From: Parabacteroides sp.
GTDB taxonomy: Bacteria; Bacteroidota; Bacteroidia; Bacteroidales; Tannerellaceae
DNA: 40,965 nucleotides
NCBI GenBank assembly: GCA_017481945.1
Contig: JAFUOJ010000030.1
Span: 1-40,965, forward strand
Direction: 5' to 3'
In this document: positions 1 through 8,316 of the stretch, piece by piece
Layout of the letters: the number at the start of each line of letters is the position of its first letter
How positions within the stretch are numbered: the first letter of the stretch is position 1
Program-made: the position numbers and the translations under genes
Notes under the pieces: model-generated
The model's input: the letters and a program-made list of their open reading frames with translations, nothing else
Told to the model about the DNA's origin: nothing
Database searches by the model: none

Positions 1-894
1 AAAAGCTAAATCGACACACTTATCTCCTTCGATATCTAATGTGTCCATTATATAATAATGGTAATAAGTCGTCGCTAATGTTGAAGATAATGGACTAACA
101 AAACGATTTAGCAAAATAGGAATATTATTATCAAAAATATTGACACTCTTAAAGATTTCTTCTAAGTTAGAAGTAATACCTCCTCCATCATCTAATGTCT
201 TGTCAATACCTTGCATACGTTTCGCACGTATGATTGTTTTCTCTGTTTTAGGATCTTTTCGGTAGTAAAAATCAGATAAATTTTCACGGATAGAAACAGT
301 TAAAATAGGTTTCCCGTTAAATTCAGAGGTGTCTAGATAATTCTTTATGAATTTGAATTTCTTTAAGAACTTATTCTTATCTAAATTAGGATTGAAATCA
401 TCCAGTGATAAACTCAATTTTTCATATATTTCAGTTTGGTATTCGGGTTTAGCTTCAATTCGATTGTCGTTCTTATGAGCGATAACTTGCTTGATAAGAT
501 CTACTGCCGGATTATTTTTTCGGCTATATTTTTCTCTTTTAGGTTTAACAACAACTTCAGCGATTTCAAAAGAGGTTGGTTTCAATGAAATAACTAAGTT
601 ATTGTTTTCTTGTCCCGCTTTTAGATTGATGATTTTAGTATCATATCCCAAAGAAACTGCTGCCAATTTTGTAAAACCTTGGTTGTTCTTGAGAGTGAAT
701 TTACCATTGTCATCGGTCATCCCTCCGATGGTTGAACCTTCAAAATAAACAGAAACAAAAGGAAGTAATTCTCCTGTAATTGAATCTTTTACGATACCAG
801 ATGCAGAGGTGTAATTCTGTGCAAGTAGTTGTATGTTTGCAGTTGCCAAATGCAACAGTGTTATAAATAATATATATCGGATAACTCTTTCCAT
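1..894 (-). CDS. DUF5686 / carboxypeptidase-regulatory-like domain protein (3' part outside window)
   Basis: The reading frame is open for 298 codons from an ATG at 894 to the left edge, so the C-terminus is missing. Residues 1-25 form a signal peptide ending near LLAQ, so the protein is exported to the envelope. Residues about 30-110 form a carboxypeptidase-regulatory-like beta-sandwich (SGIVKDSITGELLPFVSV, then GMTDDNGKFTL), as found at the N-terminus of many Bacteroidetes outer-membrane proteins. The part that follows (SRKNNPAVDLIKQVIAHK, then YQTEIYEKLSLSL) matches what I know of the DUF5686 family, whose C-terminal half is predicted to be a beta-barrel. The exact function is unknown. A TACCTTTG promoter element lies 38 bases upstream of the start. 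Confidence 0.8.
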   Translation of the reverse strand, partial: MERVIRYILFITLLHLATANIQLLAQNYTSASGIVKDSITGELLPFVSVYFEGSTIGGMTDDNGKFTLKNNQGFTKLAAVSLGYDTKIINLKAGQENNNLVISLKPTSFEIAEVVVKPKREKYSRKNNPAVDLIKQVIAHKNDNRIEAKPEYQTEIYEKLSLSLDDFNPNLDKNKFLKKFKFIKNYLDTSEFNGKPILTVSIRENLSDFYYRKDPKTEKTIIRAKRMQGIDKTLDDGGGITSNLEEIFKSVNIFDNNIPILLNRFVSPLSSTLATTYYHYYIMDTLDIEGDKCVDLAF

Positions 895-931
895 GTATTT
901 AGCGTTATACCTTCTTGGGTAATGTAGGCAA

Positions 932-939
932 CAAAGGTA
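932..939 (-). promoter_or_regulatory. Bacteroidetes -7 promoter box for the DUF5686 gene
   Basis: On the minus strand this reads TACCTTTG, a match to the Bacteroidetes TAnnTTTG -7 element, about 38 bases before the DUF5686 start. I see no clear TTTG -33 element. Confidence 0.55.
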
Positions 940-1022
940 AGATATTTATCGATTAGAATAATAAAGGGGATATTAATAAACTTTAATCAGGAAAAATATG
1001 GATGTGAAAAGTCTATTAACAG

Positions 1023-1050
1023 TTTGTTTTTGATATTTTGGTTATATTTG
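1023..1050 (+). promoter_or_regulatory. Promoter for the CHC2 zinc-finger gene
   Basis: TTTG at 1023-1026 and TATATTTG at 1043-1050 match the Bacteroidetes -33 and -7 elements. The 16-base spacer is a little short of the usual 19-21. The predicted transcript would start about 75 bases before the gene. Confidence 0.5.
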
Positions 1051-1133
1051 TCTCTTAATTAGAGACATTGGGCTTTTATGATATAGTATCAGACAAAGCT
1101 TTTGTCGTTTCTTAAACTTGAAGTCTGGTGAAG

Positions 1134-2324
1134 ATGAAGATTTATAGACAACAGATTATTGAAGCTGTACGTTTGGAGGATGTTGTACAACGGTATACGA
1201 ATTTATATCGTGGAAGTAAGTCAGGGAAGACAAAGCGAGGAAAATGTTTGTTTCATAAAGATCGGGGAAATGCGCTTAGGATAAATGTTACAGAGCAAAT
1301 TTATGAATGTGATGTTTGTAAGGAAAGAGGGGATGTGATTCATTTTGTTCAAGCAATTGTCGGTTGTAAAGAGTTTGATGCTATACGTATGTTAGCCGAA
1401 TGGTATCATATTCCAGTGGAGCAATTAGAAAATTTCACTTCTGACACTGAAGAAAAAAGAAAAAAAGAATCTGTTAGCCGGTTATTTTCAATTCATCAAG
1501 AAAGAGAATTTTACTTCATATTACGTTCTTTATCCTTTTGCCAATGTAATAATCCGATTTTTGTATATGCACATAAATTATTAGAACTTGGAGTATCTCC
1601 AACGGTTCTACCGGATACTTATAGTCATATTTCTGGTCGAATGCTTTTTCCAGTAAGGAATGGAGAAGGAGTTTTACAAGGATTTGTGCAATATATGGGA
1701 GGAAAGGATCAAAAAAGATCTGTTTGTTATCCTAAGGATTTAGTAAATAGACATTTATTAGGACTTTATCATGCAACTGATTCTATAAAAAAATGTAGAT
1801 TCGTTTATTTAGTTTGGAATAATAAGGATCTATTAATTATGCATACGATTGGATTCACGAATACAGTGGCTTGCTGTGAAGAGGAGCTTACCTTTGTACA
1901 TGTCAGACAACTTCTATATTATATAAATCAAGTAGTTATTGTTTATACAGAAGAAATATATAAGCAAGTTAGAACAATGAAAGCGGCTGCTCGTTTATCT
2001 TTTCATGGGGCAGAAATTTATTATTTCCCTTTGTCCCAGAAGTTATCTTCGATTTTTCTTCATAGGCAAACGAAGGAACTTGAGTATTTCATTCGGCAGT
2101 CCACTCGTTTAATCTTTTTAGAAAAAATGAAAGACTATTTATTCCTGCAGTTAGAAAAAATTGAACTTTTGCTAAATGAGATTTGCTCTTTCGAAGAGAA
2201 ATTGGAATTACGAGCAAAACAGTTTTTGATTCGAAAGAAGGTGGATAAACTAAGTATTCTTTTAGAAAAAAATTGGCAATGTCTTTATAAAACAAATCAG
2301 GAGGAAGTTAAACTATCCTCCTGA
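1134..2324 (+). CDS. CHC2 zinc-finger, DnaG-primase-like protein with degenerate TOPRIM region
   Basis: The 396-residue protein begins like the DnaG primase zinc-binding domain, with C38-x2-H41 and C59-x2-C62 in the CHC2 arrangement, followed by the helical segment FVQAIVGCKEFDAIRMLAEW. Residues about 168-190 (GRMLFPVRNGEGVLQGFV) and 207-213 (LLGLYHA) match the primase core. The TOPRIM catalytic residues are not conserved: the position of the VEG motif reads YLVWNN, and the position of DGD reads VYTEE. DnaG is usually about 600 residues or more, and the helicase-binding C-terminal domain is not recognisable. This is probably a primase paralogue that binds DNA or zinc without priming. A GTG at 1128, two codons upstream, is an equally possible start. 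The stop codon lies inside a terminator hairpin shared with the convergent gene. Confidence 0.75.
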   Translation: MKIYRQQIIEAVRLEDVVQRYTNLYRGSKSGKTKRGKCLFHKDRGNALRINVTEQIYECDVCKERGDVIHFVQAIVGCKEFDAIRMLAEWYHIPVEQLENFTSDTEEKRKKESVSRLFSIHQEREFYFILRSLSFCQCNNPIFVYAHKLLELGVSPTVLPDTYSHISGRMLFPVRNGEGVLQGFVQYMGGKDQKRSVCYPKDLVNRHLLGLYHATDSIKKCRFVYLVWNNKDLLIMHTIGFTNTVACCEEELTFVHVRQLLYYINQVVIVYTEEIYKQVRTMKAAARLSFHGAEIYYFPLSQKLSSIFLHRQTKELEYFIRQSTRLIFLEKMKDYLFLQLEKIELLLNEICSFEEKLELRAKQFLIRKKVDKLSILLEKNWQCLYKTNQEEVKLSS

Positions 2325-2334
2325 TTTGTTTTTG
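2293..2334. terminator. Bidirectional intrinsic terminator
   Basis: A perfect 13-base-pair stem pairs 2293-2305 (CAAATCAGGAGGA) with 2316-2328 and is followed by a T-run on the plus strand. It contains the stop codon of the CHC2 gene and lies between convergent genes, so it probably serves both. Confidence 0.8.
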
Positions 2335-2344
2335 TAGGGGGTGA

Positions 2345-3619
2345 TTAAAATACTTGCATTTCGTTTTTTACGGTGGTTACACCAATCAAACGGTCATGGC
2401 GAGCTCCCATTGGACGGTAATAAACATATATGCTATATTCATTTTGTGTTTCATAGAAATTCCCTTCAATAGGTCCTGTTTCTCCAATAGTAGTACCTGT
2501 TGGAACAAAGATATATTGATAATTGTAACTTCCTTGTTTTAAAAGAACAGCTTTTTCATATTGATTGGTTTCAAAATTATAACCCATTTTACTTTTTTCA
2601 TCCAGAACGTTATTGTATAATTCGCCATTGAGATAAACATTTCCATTCGGTAATGGATCACAAGCAAGAGAAAAATGTACAATATAGTAATCTGCTTCTG
2701 TATCAGGGTCATTACAATTACTACAATTAATAAAAAAACGTCCGTCTTGATCTTGATCATATTGATAGTTTTTTTTATTACGAGGTTCATCTGTCATAAG
2801 CTCTACGTTATAGTAGGGATTGTGAAAAGATATTTTCTCAACGTGCATGCCATTGTATTTACTACTTAAAAATTCCATACGACGGTATTCATTCCCTGCA
2901 GGAAAAATTAAATTGCGATTGTTTGTATAAGCGATTTGATTTTCCATGATACTGATAGGTTGTAGATTTGTAACCATATTATCTCTGCGATTGTCTTGAT
3001 AAACAAAGATTTTTAGATCCGTTTGTGGATAAGTAATGGGAAAATTCCTATTATTGATAATGAAACCAACTTGTTGATGGCTTTGATTAGTATCAATATC
3101 TGTATTTCCACTAACAGTGGCAGAAATATTAACAAGAGGTTCTACTACCGAAAAACAAGCAGTGAAAAGAATTAGATCAGGATTATTTGTTTGATACACT
3201 TGTACAGCATAATTTCCAGATACCTTAAATTGAATATTATCATTTGGCAGTAGTAACCGATAATTGGTATATTGAGTTGTTGTTCCAATAGAATTGGCGA
3301 AGTCATCAATTGTCATACCTTGAAAACCATTCATGTATTCAATTGGACTTAACATTGATTGTGTCCAATCTCCATTACAATGAATGATGTTGTAGGAGTA
3401 ATCAGTATATCCTTCTCCAAGACCATCAAAATTTATTTCAATTTGTTCTTCTCCTCCTAAAACGATGAAAGGATTTGAAATCATTTCCCCTGCTACTTTC
3501 ACTTGGAGTGTCTTTATTTGTTTACTATTGACATTCGTGAAGTAGGATGTTTGTGCGTTTACCCCGATGAAAAGGGTAAAAAACATCATAAAACATAACT
3601 TAAACTCTCTCTTTCTCAT
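2345..3619 (-). CDS. DUF5103 / type IX secretion system plug-family protein
   Basis: This 424-residue exported protein has a signal peptide (FMMFFTLFIGVNAQ) and no further membrane segment. The N-terminal part reads TSYFTNVNSKQIKTLQV, then IEINFDGLGEGYTDYSYNI and IIHCNGDWTQSMLSPIEYM; this is the signature of DUF5103. That family includes the Plug protein that closes the SprA translocon of the type IX secretion system in Flavobacterium. The C-terminal part is beta-rich (DPLPNGNVYLNGELYN, then GSYNYQYIFVPTG), like carbohydrate-binding or Ig-like folds. No other T9SS gene is in the window, so a secretion role here is inferred from the family. It converges on the CHC2 gene and diverges from the nqr operon. 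A TAATTTTG element at 3638-3645 on the minus strand is the likely -7 box. Confidence 0.8.
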   Translation of the reverse strand: MRKREFKLCFMMFFTLFIGVNAQTSYFTNVNSKQIKTLQVKVAGEMISNPFIVLGGEEQIEINFDGLGEGYTDYSYNIIHCNGDWTQSMLSPIEYMNGFQGMTIDDFANSIGTTTQYTNYRLLLPNDNIQFKVSGNYAVQVYQTNNPDLILFTACFSVVEPLVNISATVSGNTDIDTNQSHQQVGFIINNRNFPITYPQTDLKIFVYQDNRRDNMVTNLQPISIMENQIAYTNNRNLIFPAGNEYRRMEFLSSKYNGMHVEKISFHNPYYNVELMTDEPRNKKNYQYDQDQDGRFFINCSNCNDPDTEADYYIVHFSLACDPLPNGNVYLNGELYNNVLDEKSKMGYNFETNQYEKAVLLKQGSYNYQYIFVPTGTTIGETGPIEGNFYETQNEYSIYVYYRPMGARHDRLIGVTTVKNEMQVF

Positions 3620-3680
3620 ATTTCTCTCATTTTATTACAAAATTATGGAATTATTTCTCTAATTATTTCCCATACTCTGC

Positions 3681-3709
3681 TTTAAAGCATAAAAAAATGT
3701 TTACTTTTG
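3681..3709 (+). promoter_or_regulatory. nqr operon promoter
   Basis: TACTTTTG at 3702-3709 fits the Bacteroidetes -7 box and is preceded by TTTA at 3681-3684, with a 17-base spacer. Transcription would start near 3716, downstream of the ATG at 3697, so that earlier in-frame ATG cannot be the nqrA start on this transcript. Confidence 0.6.
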
Positions 3710-3744
3710 CGGTAAAATTACATATAAACAATTTTAGTTCTATC

Positions 3745-5094
3745 ATGGCAAATATGATTAAGATTAAAAAGGGTTTAGACATTAATCTGAAGGGCAAAGC
3801 TTCGGATGTACTGTTAAATGGGGGCAAAAGTGATAGTTATGCTATCGTTCCCGATTATTATAACGGTATTATCCCTAAAGTTGTTGCTAAAGTAGGAGAA
3901 AAAGTCAAAGCAGGTTCTGTCTTGATGATTGATAAGAACCGCCCGGAAATCAAGTTTGTTTCGCCAGTTAGTGGCGAAGTTACTGCCGTAAATCGAGGAG
4001 AAAAGCGTAAGGTGCTTAGCATTGTTGTAAAGCCAGACGCTCAGATTGAGTATGAAGATTTCGGTAAAAAGAATGTGGCTTCTTTAAAAGGAGAAGAGGT
4101 AAAAGATGCTATTTTAAATGCAGGTATGTGGCCTTTTATCAAGCAACGTCCTTATGATATTGTTGCTTCTCCTGTGGAAACACCACGTGATATTTTTGTT
4201 TCTGCATTCTTTTCTGCTCCATTAGCTCCAAACTTTGATTTTATTGTAAAAGGTCAGGAAGCTGATTTCCAAACAGGTTTGGACGCACTTACTAAACTGA
4301 CAACAGGTAAAGTGTATGTGGGAATCCGTAAAGGATCTTCTGTTCGTGTGAATGGTGTAGAAACTGTGGAAGTAGAAGGACCACACCCTGCAGGGAATGT
4401 TGGTGTGCAGATCAACCAAATTAAGCCTGTTAATAAGGGAGAAGTTGTTTGGGTAGTAAATCCAACTGATGTAATTGTTATTGGACGTTTGTTTAATAAA
4501 GGAATCGCTGACTTTTCTCGTTTAGTGGTAATTACAGGTTCAGAGACTACAGAAAGAGGATATATTAAAACAATAGCAGGTTGTACGATTAATAGTTTAG
4601 TTGCTGGAAAGATTTTAGAAGGTAATGAAGCTGTTCGTATCATTAGCGGAAATGTTTTGACTGGAACAAAGGTTCAAAAAGAAGATTATTTAGGTGCTTA
4701 CGATAATCAGATTACTGTTATTCCAGAAGGTAATGAAACTAATGATTTCTTTGGTTGGGCAACACCAGGCTTTGGTAAATATAGTGTAAGTCATTCATTC
4801 CCGACTTGGTTAGTTGGTAAAAATAAAGAATATGTGATTGACGCACGTATCAAAGGTGGTAAACGTGCAATAATTATGTCCAATGAATATGATAGCGTAT
4901 TTCCGATGGATATTATGCCAGAATATTTATTGAAAGCAATAATTGCATTTGATATTGATAAGATGGAGAACTTGGGTATTTATGAAGTTGCTCCAGAAGA
5001 TTTTGCTCTTTGTGAATTTGTTGACACTTCTAAGATTGAGCTACAGAAAATAGTTCGTAATGGTCTGGATCTGTTATACAAGGAAATGAATTAA
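3745..5094 (+). CDS. nqrA: Na+-translocating NADH:quinone reductase subunit A
   Basis: This is the peripheral cytoplasmic subunit of Na+-NQR, the respiratory complex that oxidises NADH, reduces quinone and exports Na+. The frame encodes 449 residues, the normal family length, beginning MANMIKIKKGLDINLKG. The early segment FVSPVSGEVTAVNRGEKRKV is characteristic of NqrA and resembles the lipoyl-like fold of RnfC. I chose the ATG at 3745 because the promoter elements overlap the earlier ATG at 3697 and family members begin at this sequence. It is the first gene of a six-gene operon in the standard order A-B-C-D-E-F. In Bacteroidales, Na+-NQR links NADH oxidation to the menaquinone/fumarate respiratory chain. 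Confidence 0.95.
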   Translation: MANMIKIKKGLDINLKGKASDVLLNGGKSDSYAIVPDYYNGIIPKVVAKVGEKVKAGSVLMIDKNRPEIKFVSPVSGEVTAVNRGEKRKVLSIVVKPDAQIEYEDFGKKNVASLKGEEVKDAILNAGMWPFIKQRPYDIVASPVETPRDIFVSAFFSAPLAPNFDFIVKGQEADFQTGLDALTKLTTGKVYVGIRKGSSVRVNGVETVEVEGPHPAGNVGVQINQIKPVNKGEVVWVVNPTDVIVIGRLFNKGIADFSRLVVITGSETTERGYIKTIAGCTINSLVAGKILEGNEAVRIISGNVLTGTKVQKEDYLGAYDNQITVIPEGNETNDFFGWATPGFGKYSVSHSFPTWLVGKNKEYVIDARIKGGKRAIIMSNEYDSVFPMDIMPEYLLKAIIAFDIDKMENLGIYEVAPEDFALCEFVDTSKIELQKIVRNGLDLLYKEMN

Positions 5095-5116
5095 TAACAT
5101 TAAAACATAAAATACA

Positions 5117-6319
5117 TTGAAAGCGTTAAGGAATTATCTCGACAAGATTAAGCCTAACTTTGAGGAAGGCGGAAAACTGGCGATGTTCCGTTCTGTTTTT
5201 GACGGTTTTGAAACATTTTTGTTTGTTCCAAATTCAACATCAAAATCAGGCGTACACATTCATGACTGTATGGATTCAAAGCGTACTATGACAATTGTTA
5301 TCATCGCTTTGTTGCCAGCTTTGCTTTTTGGTATGTACAATGTCGGTTATCAGCACAATTTAGCAATTGGTTCTGATCCGGGATTTCTTATGACATTTAT
5401 TTATGGTTTCTTGGCTGTTTTGCCTAAAATCATTGTGTCATATGTTGTAGGTTTAGGTATTGAATTTACGGTAGCTCAGTGGAAGAAAGAAGAAATTCAA
5501 GAGGGTTTCTTGGTTTCTGGTATCTTGATTCCGATGATTGTTCCGGTGGATACTCCATTATGGATGATTGCTGTAGCTACTGCATTCGCAGTTGTTTTTG
5601 CTAAAGAAGTATTTGGAGGTACTGGTTATAATGTATTTAACGTAGCATTGGTAACTCGTGCATTCTTATTTTTCGCATATCCGGCTGCTATGTCTGGAGA
5701 CCAGGTGTTCGTTCGTACATCTGATACATTTGGATTAGGAGCAGGTCAAGTTGTTGATGGTTTTACTGGTGCAACTCCATTAGGACAGATTGCTATTGCT
5801 GGTAAAGAATTAATTGGTTCTTTCCAAGCTACTAATATTTTAGGAGAACCTATTTCTACAATGGATTATTTTATTGGTTTGATTCCAGGTTCTATAGGTG
5901 AAACTTCAGTATTAGCAATTTTGATTGGTGCTGTTATTTTACTTGTAACTAAGATTGCAAGTTGGAAAACTATGACTTCTGTATTTGTTGGTGGTGCAGT
6001 GATGTCTTTAATCTTTAATATGATTGGTACAACTGTGGCAATGTCTGTATCTCCGTTAGATCATTTGTTCTTAGGTGGTTTTGCTTTTGGTGCAGTGTTT
6101 ATGGCAACAGATCCTGTTACATCGGCTCGTACGGAAACTGGTAAGTATATTTATGGTTTCCTAGTTGGTGCTATGGCTATTATCATTCGTGCACTGAATC
6201 CGGGTTATCCAGAAGGTATGATGCTTGCTATTCTGTTGATGAATGTATTTGCTCCGTTGATTGATTATTATGTAGTGGAAGCTAATATCAATCGTCGTTT
6301 GAAAAGAGCAATGAAATAA
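5117..6319 (+). CDS. nqrB: Na+-translocating NADH:quinone reductase subunit B
   Basis: NqrB is the large membrane subunit that forms the Na+ channel and carries a covalently bound FMN. The 400-residue product has about ten hydrophobic segments and the flavinylation motif TGAT at 217-220, with T220 as the expected FMN-threonine. The N-terminus (NYLDKIKPNFEEGGKLAMFR) is typical of the family. The start is TTG at 5117, supported by conservation of the N-terminus; there is no recognisable Shine-Dalgarno sequence. It begins 22 bases after nqrA. Attaching FMN requires the flavin transferase ApbE, which is not in this window. Confidence 0.95.
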   Translation: MKALRNYLDKIKPNFEEGGKLAMFRSVFDGFETFLFVPNSTSKSGVHIHDCMDSKRTMTIVIIALLPALLFGMYNVGYQHNLAIGSDPGFLMTFIYGFLAVLPKIIVSYVVGLGIEFTVAQWKKEEIQEGFLVSGILIPMIVPVDTPLWMIAVATAFAVVFAKEVFGGTGYNVFNVALVTRAFLFFAYPAAMSGDQVFVRTSDTFGLGAGQVVDGFTGATPLGQIAIAGKELIGSFQATNILGEPISTMDYFIGLIPGSIGETSVLAILIGAVILLVTKIASWKTMTSVFVGGAVMSLIFNMIGTTVAMSVSPLDHLFLGGFAFGAVFMATDPVTSARTETGKYIYGFLVGAMAIIIRALNPGYPEGMMLAILLMNVFAPLIDYYVVEANINRRLKRAMK

Positions 6320-6338
6320 CTTATAAAAGGTAGAAATT

Positions 6339-7010
6339 ATGAATAGAGATAGTAATGTATATACCGTTGTTTATGCTTCTGTAATGGTTATCCTTGTTGC
6401 TGTATTATTGGCATTTACATCACAATCATTGAGAAGTTATCAAAAGGCGAACGAAGACAACGATAAAAGACAGCAAATTTTACGTTCTATTAATGTTTCT
6501 GTCCCTGCAAATGAGGCAGAAGCAAAGTATAACGAATTGATTAAAGATGCGTTCTTGATTAATATAAATGGAGAAAAGGTAGGTGATGCTCAAGCTGCTT
6601 TTACAGGTGGTCAAGATGGTGAATTTCCTGTTTTTGTTGCAAATGTAGATGGTCAGACCAAATATATTATGGCAATGAATGGTGCTGGTTTATGGGGACC
6701 TCTTTGGGGGTATATTTCTGTTGATTCAGATAAAAACACTGTATTTGGTACCGACTTTAGTCATGCTGGTGAAACTCCAGGTTTGGGTGCTGAAATTACT
6801 AAACCTGCGTTTAGTTCTCAATTTGCAGGAAAACAAATTTTTAAGAATGGTGAATTTAAATCTATTGCGGTTGTAAAACCGGGTAAGAGTGCAGCTGGAC
6901 AAGATTATGTTGATGGTATCTCTGGTGGTACAATCACTAGTCAAGGTGTTAGTAATATGCTCTTCGATAGTTTAAAGGGTTATGAAAAGTTTTTAACTTC
7001 TAAAGAGTAA
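6339..7010 (+). CDS. nqrC: Na+-translocating NADH:quinone reductase subunit C
   Basis: NqrC is a single-span membrane subunit whose outside domain carries a second threonine-linked FMN. The 223-residue protein has one transmembrane helix at about residues 8-28, then an extracytoplasmic FMN-binding domain with the motif SGGT at 195-198; T198 is the likely attachment residue. The motif has a glycine where the usual form is SGAT. The segment [15 protein letters not shown] is also typical. It lies 19 bases after nqrB in the operon and, like NqrB, depends on ApbE for maturation. Confidence 0.95.
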   Translation: MNRDSNVYTVVYASVMVILVAVLLAFTSQSLRSYQKANEDNDKRQQILRSINVSVPANEAEAKYNELIKDAFLININGEKVGDAQAAFTGGQDGEFPVFVANVDGQTKYIMAMNGAGLWGPLWGYISVDSDKNTVFGTDFSHAGETPGLGAEITKPAFSSQFAGKQIFKNGEFKSIAVVKPGKSAAGQDYVDGISGGTITSQGVSNMLFDSLKGYEKFLTSKE

Positions 7011-7014
7011 AAAG

Positions 7015-7644
7015 ATGGGATTATTATCAAATAAAAATAAAGAAGTTTTATTAGGCCCGCTTAGTGCGAATAACCCCGTTGTCGTACAGATGTTGGGTAT
7101 CTGTTCTGCATTAGCTGTTACTTCTAAATTGGAACCTGCTATTGTAATGGGAATTTCAGTAACGGCTGTGGTTGCTTTTGCTAATGTGATAATTTCACTA
7201 CTTCGTAATACAATACCTAACCGTATTCGTATTATTGTACAGTTAGTAGTTTGTGCTGCATTGGTAACAATTGTAAGTGAAGTATTGAAAGCATTTGCTT
7301 ATGATGTAAATAAGCAACTTTCTGTATTTGTCGGTTTGATTATTACAAACTGTATCTTGATGGGACGTTTGGAAGCATTTGCTTTAGGCAATGGTCCTTG
7401 GGAATCATTCTTAGATGGTATTGGTAACGGATTGGGCTATGCCTTAATTCTTGTTATTGTAGGTTTCTTCCGTGAATTACTAGGTTCTGGTACTTTATTG
7501 GGCTTTCAGGTAATACCACAAGCATTCTATGATTTGGGATATGTAAACAATGGTTTGGTCATTTTACCACCGATGGCATTGATCTTCATAGCAGTGATTA
7601 TATGGGTTCACCGTATTAAGAACAAAGAACTTCAGGAAAATTAA
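7015..7644 (+). CDS. nqrD: Na+-translocating NADH:quinone reductase subunit D
   Basis: NqrD is an integral membrane subunit homologous to RnfE. The 209-residue product has about six transmembrane helices. C30 (LGIC) and C113 (ITNC) match the conserved cysteines which, with those of NqrE, hold the intramembrane iron centre that relays electrons from NqrF to NqrC in Vibrio cholerae. The start codon follows the nqrC stop by 4 bases, which suggests translational coupling. Start motif [16 protein letters not shown] and the order in the operon separate it from RnfE. Confidence 0.95.
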   Translation: MGLLSNKNKEVLLGPLSANNPVVVQMLGICSALAVTSKLEPAIVMGISVTAVVAFANVIISLLRNTIPNRIRIIVQLVVCAALVTIVSEVLKAFAYDVNKQLSVFVGLIITNCILMGRLEAFALGNGPWESFLDGIGNGLGYALILVIVGFFRELLGSGTLLGFQVIPQAFYDLGYVNNGLVILPPMALIFIAVIIWVHRIKNKELQEN

Positions 7645-7670
7645 TGCTAAACGATTAAATTAATAATAGA

Positions 7671-8288
7671 ATGGAACAATTATTAAGCACATTCGTCCGC
7701 TCAATTTTTGTAGACAACATGATTTTTGCATACTATTTGGGTATGTGTTCTTTTGTGGCTGTTTCCAAAAATGTAAAGACCGCTTTAGGATTAGGTATAG
7801 CTGTAACGTTCATCTTAACATGTACGTTGCCGATTAACTATATGCTGGAAAATTATGTATTAAAAGAAGGTGCATTGCAATGGCTCGGAACAGACTTTGC
7901 AGGTGTAAACTTGAGTTTCCTTTCTTTCATTATCTTTATCGCTATTATTGCGTCTTTCACACAATTAGTTGAGATGGTGGTTGAGAAATTTGCTCCGGCA
8001 TTGTATGCTTCTTTGGGTATCTTTTTGCCTTTGATTGCTGTAAACTGTGCAATTTTAGGTGGTTCTCTATTTATGCAACAAAAAGCATTTCCTAATGTAG
8101 GTGTTGCAACTGTATATGGCTTAGGCTCTGGTATTGGATGGATGTTGGCTATCGTTGGAATGGCAGCTGTTCGTGAAAAGTTAGCTTATTCAGATGTACC
8201 AAAACCATTGAAAGGTTTAGGTATCACATTTATCATTACTGGTTTAATGGGTATAGCATTCATGTGCTTCTCAGGTCTTAAGATTTAA
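7671..8288 (+). CDS. nqrE: Na+-translocating NADH:quinone reductase subunit E
   Basis: NqrE is the inverted-topology partner of NqrD and is homologous to RnfA. The 205-residue protein has about six hydrophobic helices and begins MEQLLSTFVRSIFVDNMIF, a strong family signature. C26 (YLGMC) and C126 (VNC) are the matching cysteines for the shared iron centre. It lies 26 bases downstream of nqrD and 28 bases upstream of nqrF. Confidence 0.95.
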   Translation: MEQLLSTFVRSIFVDNMIFAYYLGMCSFVAVSKNVKTALGLGIAVTFILTCTLPINYMLENYVLKEGALQWLGTDFAGVNLSFLSFIIFIAIIASFTQLVEMVVEKFAPALYASLGIFLPLIAVNCAILGGSLFMQQKAFPNVGVATVYGLGSGIGWMLAIVGMAAVREKLAYSDVPKPLKGLGITFIITGLMGIAFMCFSGLKI

Positions 8289-8316
8289 GTAATTAACGCA
8301 TTAAAGGATAATAAAT

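Noticed and set aside
4254-4643. A 129-codon minus-strand frame inside nqrA
   Set aside because: Antisense shadow of a well-conserved gene, with no promoter or family match.
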